A stretch of 39,276 nt of DNA, from the NCBI GenBank assembly GCA_028697875.1, contig JAQVEQ010000001.1, positions 1 through 39,276 of the forward strand, read 5' to 3'. Every line of letters starts with the position of its first letter. Within the stretch, counting starts at the first letter, position 1. The DNA is from Novosphingobium sp. GTDB lineage: Bacteria; Pseudomonadota; Alphaproteobacteria; Sphingomonadales; Sphingomonadaceae. The position numbers and the translations under genes were made by a program. The notes beneath the pieces are model-generated. The model made no database searches. It was not told the origin of the DNA and saw nothing but the letters and a program-made list of their open reading frames with translations. Of the stretch, positions 33,128-39,276 are shown piece by piece.

Positions 33128-33304
33128 TCAGCCTTCCCGGTCGAGATCGTCCGGCGAGGCCGGAGGGCCGGGCAGGGCATAGCCGTCGTTGAACCACTGG
33201 GCGAGGTCGCGGTCGCGGCAGCGGGTCGAGCAGAACGGCGCGTACTGCTCCACGCGGGGCTTGCCGCAGATCGGGCACTTCTTCGGTTTCGGCTTGTCGC
33301 TCAT
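33128..33304 (-). CDS. yacG: Zinc-binding protein YacG (DNA gyrase inhibitor family)
   Basis: A 58-residue zinc protein with four cysteines: CPIC (Cys10, Cys13) and CSTRC (Cys25, Cys29), then RDRDLAQWFNDGYALPG, the family signature. In E. coli YacG binds GyrB and inhibits gyrase. Its ATG overlaps the stop of the upstream RNase gene in an ATGA, so translation is coupled. It is the last protein gene of infA-maf-RNase-yacG. The link with an RNase that lacks its own zinc-link cysteines is discussed as a finding. Confidence 0.92.
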   Translation of the reverse strand: MSDKPKPKKCPICGKPRVEQYAPFCSTRCRDRDLAQWFNDGYALPGPPASPDDLDREG

Positions 33305-34275
33305 AGCGGCACGGCCTGCGCGAAGCCGGCTTCCAGCGCAAGGGCGGGATCGGTTTCCACACGGATTTCGCGGCCCGTGCGGCGGGCGAGTTCGGCCAGC
33401 CAGGCGTCTTCGAGCTTTGCTTTCACGCCCGGATGGCAAGTGAGGAGGATCGCGCCCGGATCGGCGATTCCCTCGGCCTGGCGCAGCAGCAGGCGTGCTG
33501 CCGCACCCGTGCGGTTGCGGGCGAGGCGCTGGAGGATCGAGGGACGTTCCAGCCGGGAGACGATCTGGACGAAGCCGAAGCCGTTCATGGCCGTGCGTTC
33601 GTGCGGCCAGTTGGACAGCGCCTCATCCAGCGCGGCGTCCACCGCGTGCCGGTCGGCCTTGTCGGACAGGGTCGGAAAGTCGATTCCCGCCGAACCGCCG
33701 ATGTCGAGCCGCTGGAGCGCGGCGGCGATCGCGGGCACGGCGGCAAGGGCCAGCTGGCGCGGGGGTAACGTTCCGTCGATGTCGATCAGAGTCATCGCGG
33801 GGGTAGGGGACAGGTGCAGCGTGCCGCCGTCGAAAGCCACGGTGCGGGTGAAGGCTTCGCCTGTCAGGTCTTCCCAGCCCGGCACGGGAAAGCGGCGGAC
33901 GCGTTTCACGCCGTGGCCTTCGGCCTCCAGCGCGGCGGCGAGGCCGGGCGCGGGGCAGGGCGGCTTGGGCGTGGGGCGGGCCTGGGCGAGCTTGGTGCGG
34001 CCTGCTTCCCCGATCGCGGCGCGGGTCACTTCCAGCCGGATCGCCGCGCCTTCGCTGGCCTGTTTGGGCAGGCGGCCGACCAGTGCTTCCTCCCCGCTGG
34101 CGAAGCGCGCGGTGCCGCGCGCACTGCCTGCCGCCCGAGAGACGAGCCGCGCGTCCTCGACCTGTCCGGCGGTAAGCGCCCCGGGCCAGTGGAGCCGTGC
34201 GGCAACGATTTCACCGTTGGCGGCCCGGATCGCGCGCTGTTCGCCGATCCCGTCCTCCACCAGCCACTCAGCCAA
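33301..34275 (-). CDS. Short ribonuclease E/G-family protein
   Basis: A 324-residue RNase E/G-type endoribonuclease. The N-terminal part holds a reduced S1-like region (ARGTARFASGEEALVGRLPK, then LEVTRAAIGEAGRTKL). The catalytic core has TLIDIDGTL and AGIDFPTL, whose aspartates match the two Mg-binding Asp of RNase E, then NGFGFVQIVSRLERPSI. The CPxCxGxG zinc-link motif of RNase E/G, expected right after this point, is missing, and there is no scaffold tail. The TTG start at 34275 overlaps the maf stop (CTTGGCTGA), and no ATG exists in a better place. The stop overlaps yacG. It probably cuts or trims RNA, perhaps in rRNA or tRNA maturation; whether it is active without the zinc link is unclear. 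Confidence 0.8.
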   Translation of the reverse strand: MAEWLVEDGIGEQRAIRAANGEIVAARLHWPGALTAGQVEDARLVSRAAGSARGTARFASGEEALVGRLPKQASEGAAIRLEVTRAAIGEAGRTKLAQARPTPKPPCPAPGLAAALEAEGHGVKRVRRFPVPGWEDLTGEAFTRTVAFDGGTLHLSPTPAMTLIDIDGTLPPRQLALAAVPAIAAALQRLDIGGSAGIDFPTLSDKADRHAVDAALDEALSNWPHERTAMNGFGFVQIVSRLERPSILQRLARNRTGAAARLLLRQAEGIADPGAILLTCHPGVKAKLEDAWLAELARRTGREIRVETDPALALEAGFAQAVPL

Positions 34276-34843
34276 GGGGGAACCCTGCCGCTTTGAGCAG
34301 CGCCCGGGTTTCGAACAGGGGCAAGCCGACGACGCCGGAATGGCTGCCCTGGATCCATGCGACCAGCCCTTCGGCCGAGCCCTGGATGGCATAGCCGCCC
34401 GCCTTGCCGTGCCATTCGCCGCCGGCGATGTAGGCGTCGATCTCTTCGCGCGAGAGGTGCTTGAAGCGGACGAGCGTTTCGCTCAGCCGTTCGCGGATCG
34501 TCCCGCCGGGCGCGCGCAGGGCCACGGCGGACAGGACCCGGTGGCGGCGGCCGGAAAGCAGGGCGAGGCATTGGCGGGCCGTCGCCTCGTCTTCCGCCTT
34601 GGGCAGGATGCGCCGTCCGCAAGCGACAACCGTGTCCCCTGCCAGGACGAATGCGGTATCGTCTGCGGCGGCCTCGGCCTTTTCACGCGCCATGCGCTGG
34701 GCGTAGACGCGGGGCAGTTCGCCCTTGCGCGGGCTCTCGTCGATGTCCGCGCCGCCGGCGCGCGCAGGCTCGATCCCCAGCCGCGCGATCAGTTCGCGCC
34801 GCCGGGGGCTTGCCGATGCGAGAATGAGTTGGGGTGCCGTCAC
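34268..34843 (-). CDS. maf: Maf-family nucleoside triphosphate pyrophosphatase
   Basis: A 191-residue housecleaning enzyme that hydrolyses non-standard or selected nucleoside triphosphates to monophosphates. LILASASPRRRELIARLG is the start signature. RMAREKAEAA and VLAGDTVVACGRRIL carry the conserved Glu/Lys/Asp residues. Later segments (LSGRRHRVLSAVAL, VRFKHLSREEIDAYI, GKAGGYAIQGSAEGLV) are all present. It starts with GTG at 34843, 9 bases after infA. The tail overlaps the RNase start by 8 bases. The exact nucleotide substrate (dTTP/UTP type or m7GTP/YceF type) is not certain. Confidence 0.93.
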   Translation of the reverse strand: MTAPQLILASASPRRRELIARLGIEPARAGGADIDESPRKGELPRVYAQRMAREKAEAAADDTAFVLAGDTVVACGRRILPKAEDEATARQCLALLSGRRHRVLSAVALRAPGGTIRERLSETLVRFKHLSREEIDAYIAGGEWHGKAGGYAIQGSAEGLVAWIQGSHSGVVGLPLFETRALLKAAGFPLG

Positions 34844-34852
34844 CCGCCAGCC

Positions 34853-35098
34853 TTATTGCGGGCCGGGGCCACCGCGTCCGGGCATGAAGCGATAGGTAAT
34901 GCGGCCCTTGGTCAGGTCATAGGGGGTCAGTTCGACCAGCACTTCGTCGCCCACCAGCACGCGGATGCGGTTCTTGCGCATTTTTCCTGCCGTGTGACCG
35001 AGGATTTCATGGCCGTTTTCGAGCTCGACCCGGAACATCGCGTTAGGCAGCAATTCCACCACCTTGCCGCGCATTTCGAGGAGTTCTTCTTTCGCCAT
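34853..35098 (-). CDS. infA: Translation initiation factor IF-1
   Basis: An 81-residue OB-fold factor that binds the ribosomal A site during initiation. MAKEELLEMRGKVVELLPNA, FRVELENGHEILGHTAGKMR and RVLVGDEVLVELTPYDLTKG are nearly invariant. YRFM precedes a short Gly/Pro tail (PGRGGPGPQ), slightly longer than in E. coli. It leads the infA-maf-RNase-yacG set. Its promoter must lie in the 222-base gap that separates it from the divergent TonB-dependent-receptor-like gene; I could not pick it out. Confidence 0.97.
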   Translation of the reverse strand: MAKEELLEMRGKVVELLPNAMFRVELENGHEILGHTAGKMRKNRIRVLVGDEVLVELTPYDLTKGRITYRFMPGRGGPGPQ

Positions 35099-35320
35099 GG
35101 GCGGTTAAATTCCGTGTCCGATGTTTGTCATGGAGGCGCGCCATAACGGCGGAACCGGCAAAAAGCAAAGGAAAGCCGCACTCTCGGCCGGTTCAGGCCC
35201 ATGTCATCAAGACGGAGCGACAATCTGTTACCCGGTCCCGGCTTGTATGTCGCGGGCGGACGGGCCAGTTAGTCCGCCGGAACAGGGGCTTGGGAAGTCG
35301 GTCGGTCGAAGGATTACCAG

Positions 35321-37717
35321 TTGCGTTTCGTTGCCTTGCCTTTCCTCGCACTTGTCCCCGCCGCGCCCGCGCTGGCGCAGTCCGCCGCTGCCGGCACGGG
35401 GGCGGAAACCCCGGAAGAGATCGTGGTGATCGCCGGCCGTTATCGCGGATCGGTCGATGCCCCGCAGCCGCCGGTGCTCGAACTGGACGAGGCGGACATC
35501 GCCTCCTACGGCGCCGGGTCGCTGGAGGAACTGCTGGACGCGATCTCGCCCCAGGTGTCGTCGGGGCGCGGCAGGGGCGGGGGGCACCCCGTCATCCTGG
35601 TCAACGGGCAGCGGGTTTCCAGCTTCCGCGAATTGCGCAATTACCCGCCCGAGGCGATCCGCAAGGTCGAAGTCCTGCCCGAGGAAGTGGCCCTGCGGTT
35701 CGGCTATCCGGCGGACCAGCGGGTGGTCAATTTCATCCTCAAGGACAAGTTCTCCAGCCGCAAGATCGCCGGGGAGTACAATATTCCCACGCGCGGCGGC
35801 TTTGCCGAGAGCGAGCTGGAGGCCGCGCTCCTGACAGTTGCCGGGCCGAACCGCCTCAGTCTCAATGTCCAGGTGGACGACACTTCGCTGCTGACCGAGG
35901 CGGAGCGCGGCGTGCGCCAATCGGCGAGCAACATTCCCACTGTCGCGGGCGATCCCGATCCGGCGCGCTACCGTTCGCTGGTGGCGGACAGCCGCGAGTT
36001 GAAAGCGGACGGGGCGTGGTCGCGCGGGCTGGGCGAAGACGGGCTGGACGGCCTGATCGGCGTGAACGGCAGCTTCACCCGCACCGATGCCCGTTCGCTC
36101 GCCGGGCTCGACATGGTGACGCTGACCGCGCCCGGCGGGGCAAGCGCGCGGCGCAGCCTGCCCGGCTCCCTGACCCGCACGGCCCGGACCGATACGTTCC
36201 AGGGCGGGGTGACGCTGAACAAGCCGCTGGGCGCCTGGCAGTTCACTGCTACGCTCGATGGCAGCCATGCCGAAACCACGACGCGGATCGACCGCCGCGC
36301 CGATACGAGCGGGCTGGTCGCCGATGCCGCCGCCGGGCTCTTGGCGATCGACGGGCCGCTGCCCGTTTTGCCCGATGCCGGGCGGGACGAGGCGGATGCG
36401 ACCAGCAACGCGCTGTCGGCCAAGCTGACCCTGGCCGGGAGCCCGCTGCGCCTTCCGGCGGGGGAAAGCGCGCTGACCCTGTCGGCCGGTTACGATTATA
36501 CCGGGCTCGACAGCCGCGACAGCCGGCTCGACGGCAGGACCAGCCTCAAGCGGAACGGCCTTGCTGCTGGCGTCAATCTCGGCCTGCCGCTGACGAGCCG
36601 CAAGGAAGGCGTGCTGGACGCGATCGGCGATCTTTCGCTCAGTTTCGGGGGCGGGATCGACAAGCTGTCGGATTTCGGCACCCTGGCCAACTGGAATGCG
36701 GGGCTGACCTGGTCGCCGGTGAAAAGCCTGACCTTGCAGGCGAGCTATCTCGCGGAAGAGGCAGCGCCCGATCTGACCGATCTCGGCAATCCGCAAGTGC
36801 TGACGCTGAACGTGCCGGTCTACGATTTCACGCGCGGGGAAACGGCGCTGGTCACGGTCGTTACGGGCGGCAATCCGGCGCTGGCGAAGGAAAAACGGCG
36901 CGATATCAAGCTCTCTGCCGATTGGGACCTGCCTTTCCTGCGCCGTTCGAGCCTGATGCTCGAATATTTCCGCAACCGGTCGGACAACGTCACGTCCTCT
37001 TTCCCGGTCCTGACCCCGGCGATCGAAGCGGCCTTCCCCGGCCGGGTGACGCGCGATGCCTCGGGCACGCTGATCGCACTCGACCGGCGCCCGGTGACGT
37101 TCTCCAGCACGGAAAGCAGCCGGTTGCGTTATGGTCTCAACCTGTCGGGTACTATCGGCAAAGCCTCGGCCGGCGAAAGGAATGGCCATGGCGGCGGCGG
37201 CCCGGCGGCGATGCTGGGCGGGGGCGGTTCGGGGCAGGGGCGCTGGAGCCTCAACCTCTATCATACGGTGCGCTTCGACGAGAAAGTGACCGTGGCCCCG
37301 GGCGGGCCGGTGCTCGACCTGCTCCATGGCGGCGCGCTGACCGATGGCGGGGTGGCGCGCCACGAAGTGGAACTGGAAGGCGGCGCCTATTACCGGGGCT
37401 TCGGACTGAGGGCGAAAGGGGCCTACACCGCGCCCGTCCATGTCAGGGGCAGCGGCGCACCCGGCAGCTCCGACTTGCGGTTCGGCAGCACTTTCGTGCT
37501 CAACCTGCGGTTGTTCGTCAATTTCGGACAGCAGGAAAAGCTGGTCGAGAAATCGCCCTTTTTCAAAGGGTTGCGGCTGGCGTTCCAGTTCGACAACCTC
37601 TTCGATTCCCGCCAGCGCGTAACCGACGAAAGCGGCGCGGTGCCGCTGGGCTACCAGGCCGACTACCGCGACCCGCGCGGACGCTTCGTGGGCATCGACC
37701 TGAGGAAGATGTTCTGA
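35321..37717 (+). CDS. TonB-dependent-receptor-like outer membrane protein
   Basis: A 798-residue outer membrane protein. It starts with TTG at 35321 (ribosome site aagga 8 bases before) and a signal peptide ending ALAQS. A TonB-box-like EEIVVIAGRY lies near residue 31. The plug domain covers about 35-145, with EELLDAISPQ, PVILVNGQRVSSF, PPEAIRKVEVLPEEVALRFGY and RVVNFILKD. A long beta-barrel follows and ends FVGIDLRKMF with the terminal Phe. A Gly-rich loop (GHGGGGPAAMLGGGGSG) near residue 625 is unusual. It has no recognised transport partner nearby, so the ligand is unknown. It may be one of the many sphingomonad receptors for plant- or polymer-derived molecules, which is inference. Confidence 0.8.
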   Translation: MRFVALPFLALVPAAPALAQSAAAGTGAETPEEIVVIAGRYRGSVDAPQPPVLELDEADIASYGAGSLEELLDAISPQVSSGRGRGGGHPVILVNGQRVSSFRELRNYPPEAIRKVEVLPEEVALRFGYPADQRVVNFILKDKFSSRKIAGEYNIPTRGGFAESELEAALLTVAGPNRLSLNVQVDDTSLLTEAERGVRQSASNIPTVAGDPDPARYRSLVADSRELKADGAWSRGLGEDGLDGLIGVNGSFTRTDARSLAGLDMVTLTAPGGASARRSLPGSLTRTARTDTFQGGVTLNKPLGAWQFTATLDGSHAETTTRIDRRADTSGLVADAAAGLLAIDGPLPVLPDAGRDEADATSNALSAKLTLAGSPLRLPAGESALTLSAGYDYTGLDSRDSRLDGRTSLKRNGLAAGVNLGLPLTSRKEGVLDAIGDLSLSFGGGIDKLSDFGTLANWNAGLTWSPVKSLTLQASYLAEEAAPDLTDLGNPQVLTLNVPVYDFTRGETALVTVVTGGNPALAKEKRRDIKLSADWDLPFLRRSSLMLEYFRNRSDNVTSSFPVLTPAIEAAFPGRVTRDASGTLIALDRRPVTFSSTESSRLRYGLNLSGTIGKASAGERNGHGGGGPAAMLGGGGSGQGRWSLNLYHTVRFDEKVTVAPGGPVLDLLHGGALTDGGVARHEVELEGGAYYRGFGLRAKGAYTAPVHVRGSGAPGSSDLRFGSTFVLNLRLFVNFGQQEKLVEKSPFFKGLRLAFQFDNLFDSRQRVTDESGAVPLGYQADYRDPRGRFVGIDLRKMF

Positions 37718-37952
37718 CCGGCAGGCGCGGCGGGCTTTGCCGCCTTGATGCGAATCCGGTTTTCCTACTCGCGCGGCATTTGGCATAGGGGGCGGATGCT
37801 GCGTTCCCGTTCCCCTTTCCCGTGCCCGCTCCGGAGCGAGGCCCCGTGCCGGTTTCCGGGACGGCCGGGGGGCGGCGTTTTTTACCCTTTGAACCCTGTC
37901 AACTATGTCAACTTCGCTGTCGCGGCGGCCTGTAACGGGCGGGGTGGCTGAC
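37718..37952 (+). other. Gap before uvrC
   Basis: This 235-base gap holds GGCGG/CCGCC around a 6-base loop near 37727-37742, a possible weak terminator for the receptor gene without a T tract. About 50 bases before uvrC, TGTCAAC occurs twice within 16 bases in an AT-richer stretch. I assign no promoter and see no small gene. Confidence 0.3.
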
Positions 37953-39276
37953 ATGGCGAGGACTCCGGCCGGAACCCCCTCGCACCCCAAAGGGGCGGAG
38001 CGCTTCAACGAGGAACACGCGACCAATACCGTGCGCTCGTCGCAGCCCGACTTGCAGGCAGGGGTAGCGGCGATCCGCGAAACGCTGGCGACGCTGAAGC
38101 CCAAGCCCGGCGTCTATCGCATGTGCGACGCGCGCGGCGACGTGCTCTATGTCGGCACGGCGCGGGCGTTGAAGAACCGGGTGGCGAACTACGTGCAGGT
38201 GGAACGGCTGCCGCTACGGCTCCAGCGCATGGTTGCCCAGACCCGCAGCATGGAAATCGTCACCACCAATTCGGAGGCCGAGGCGCTGCTGCTGGAAGCG
38301 CAGCTCATCAAGCGTTTCCGCCCGCCTTACAATGTCCTGCTGCGCGACGACAAAAGCTTCCCGTTCATCCTGCTGCGCGCGGATCACGACTTCCCGCGCA
38401 TCACGAAGCATCGCGGCGCGCGCAAGGCCAAGGGCAACTATTACGGCCCCTTCGCCAGCGCGGGTTCCGTCAACACCACGATCAACGCGCTGCAGAAACT
38501 GTTCCTGCTGCGGAGTTGCACCGACAGCTTCTTCGCCCGGCGCGACCGGCCCTGCCTGCTCTACCAGATCAAGCGCTGTTCCGCCCCCTGCGTCGGGCGG
38601 ATCGACAAGCAGGGCTATGCCGAGCTGGTGCGGCAGGCGAAGGACTTCCTCGGCGGCAAGTCGAATGCGGTGCAGCAGGAAATCGAACGGCAGATGCAGG
38701 AAGCGGCCGAAGCGCTCGATTTCGAACGCGCCGCCATGCTGCGCGACCGGCTGCGGGCGGCGACGTTCATCCAGGGTAGCCAGGCGATCAATGCGCAAGG
38801 GCTGGGCGATGCCGACATTTTCGCCATGGCGACGAAGGGCGGGCAAGTCGCGATCCAGGCGTTTTTCATCCGCGGCGGGCAGAACTGGGGCCACCGGGCC
38901 TTCTTCCCGACCCATATCGAAGGGGTGGAGGATGCCGCCGTGCTGTCGGGCGTGCTGGCCCAGTTCTACGAGGAAGTGCCGCCGCCGCGCACGGTGCTGG
39001 TCGATCGCGAGCTGCCCGAAGGGGACTTGCTGGCCGAGGCGCTGGGCGAAGCGGCGGGGCACAAGGTCGCGCTTTCCGTGCCTCAGCGCGGCGACCGGCG
39101 GCGGCTGATCGAACAGGCCGTGCGCAATGCGGCCGAAGCGCTCGACCGCAGGCTGGCGGAACGCGGCACGCAGGCGAAGATCCTGCGGGAGCTGTCCGAA
39201 TTCCTCGAACTTCCGGACGTGCCGCAGCGGATCGAGATCTACGACAACAGCCACATCCAGGGGACCAAGGCAGTCG
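37953..39276 (+). CDS. uvrC: UvrABC system protein C (partial, cut by right edge)
   Basis: The first 441 residues of the excision nuclease subunit that cuts on both sides of DNA damage. A 30-residue extension (ARTPAGTPSHPKG) precedes the GIY-YIG domain (PGVYRM at about 53 and VLYVGTARALKNRV at about 64-77), which makes the 3' cut. CLLYQIKRCSAPC is the conserved Cys cluster, and EALDFERAAMLRDRL is the UvrB-binding helix pair. The RNase H-like 5' nuclease begins with EIYDNSHIQGTKAV at the edge. Residue 69 is Thr where E. coli and other UvrC proteins have Lys in YVGKA. The frame is open to the window end. Confidence 0.93.
   Translation, partial: MARTPAGTPSHPKGAERFNEEHATNTVRSSQPDLQAGVAAIRETLATLKPKPGVYRMCDARGDVLYVGTARALKNRVANYVQVERLPLRLQRMVAQTRSMEIVTTNSEAEALLLEAQLIKRFRPPYNVLLRDDKSFPFILLRADHDFPRITKHRGARKAKGNYYGPFASAGSVNTTINALQKLFLLRSCTDSFFARRDRPCLLYQIKRCSAPCVGRIDKQGYAELVRQAKDFLGGKSNAVQQEIERQMQEAAEALDFERAAMLRDRLRAATFIQGSQAINAQGLGDADIFAMATKGGQVAIQAFFIRGGQNWGHRAFFPTHIEGVEDAAVLSGVLAQFYEEVPPPRTVLVDRELPEGDLLAEALGEAAGHKVALSVPQRGDRRRLIEQAVRNAAEALDRRLAERGTQAKILRELSEFLELPDVPQRIEIYDNSHIQGTKAV

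Noticed and set aside
37880..37915. Repeated TGTCAAC near uvrC as a damage-response operator
   Set aside because: It does not match the alphaproteobacterial LexA site (GTTC-N7-GTTC), and one occurrence pair is too little evidence.
35228..38104. 958-codon minus-strand frame opposite the outer membrane receptor
   Set aside because: The plus strand has a signal peptide, plug and barrel. The minus frame is low-information and also crosses into uvrC.

Overview
The window reads as a chromosomal segment of a high-GC alphaproteobacterium of the Sphingomonadales, most like Novosphingobium and its relatives. This is an inference from protein character: an OprO/P-type porin, an infA-maf-RNase E/G-yacG-tRNA-Phe cluster, many GTG/TTG starts, and short palindromic repeats of a kind I associate with sphingomonads. 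No rRNA, CRISPR array, complete insertion sequence or prophage is visible. Most of the window is ordinary core genome; the stretch from about 20.0 to 33.0 kb looks accessory.

Layout. (1) 0-2 kb: a possible partial gene at the left edge, a phosphate-selective-type porin and a small NTF2-fold protein. (2) 2-6.1 kb: a phosphoglycolate phosphatase-like HAD protein divergent from glmU and glmS, which supply glucosamine-6-phosphate and UDP-GlcNAc for the envelope. (3) 6.2-8.5 kb: a membrane-bound PAS-GGDEF-EAL cyclic-di-GMP protein. (4) 8.6-10.5 kb: purC-purS-purQ on the minus strand, with a terminator-like hairpin in the purC leader. (5) 10.8-13.8 kb: overlapping bioF-bioD-bioA. (6) 13.8-17.5 kb: ppx and ppk1 (polyphosphate), with a possible Pho box before ppk1. 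(7) 17.6-20 kb: an NTF2-fold protein and recQ.

(8) 20-28.7 kb: a divergent catabolic locus. A succinate-semialdehyde-dehydrogenase-like enzyme and a YihU-like 3-hydroxyacid dehydrogenase run leftward. A rightward, probably co-transcribed set holds a second 3-hydroxyacid dehydrogenase, a DUF1185 protein, an NAD-dependent D-2-hydroxyacid dehydrogenase, an FAD-linked (GlcD-type) and an FMN-linked (LldD-type) 2-hydroxyacid oxidase, and a TetR regulator. Two REPIN-like palindromic repeats flank the first rightward gene. (9) 28.7-33 kb: a promoter containing an 8-bp-arm palindrome precedes a three-domain carboxylic acid reductase, followed by a degraded DUF3489 remnant and tRNA-Phe.

(10) 33.1-35.1 kb: infA-maf-RNase E/G-yacG on the minus strand, tightly overlapped. 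(11) 35.3-37.7 kb: a TonB-dependent-receptor-like outer membrane protein. (12) 38-39.3 kb: uvrC, cut by the right edge, with an unusual Lys-to-Thr change in its GIY-YIG nuclease domain.

The strongest candidates for something new are the TetR/palindrome/carboxylic acid reductase unit, the stereochemically complementary 2-hydroxyacid module, the REPIN-like repeats with paired arms that differ between copies, the purC leader hairpin, and a zinc-link-less RNase E/G overlapping the zinc protein YacG. All functional calls come from motif recognition by eye; no database search was run.
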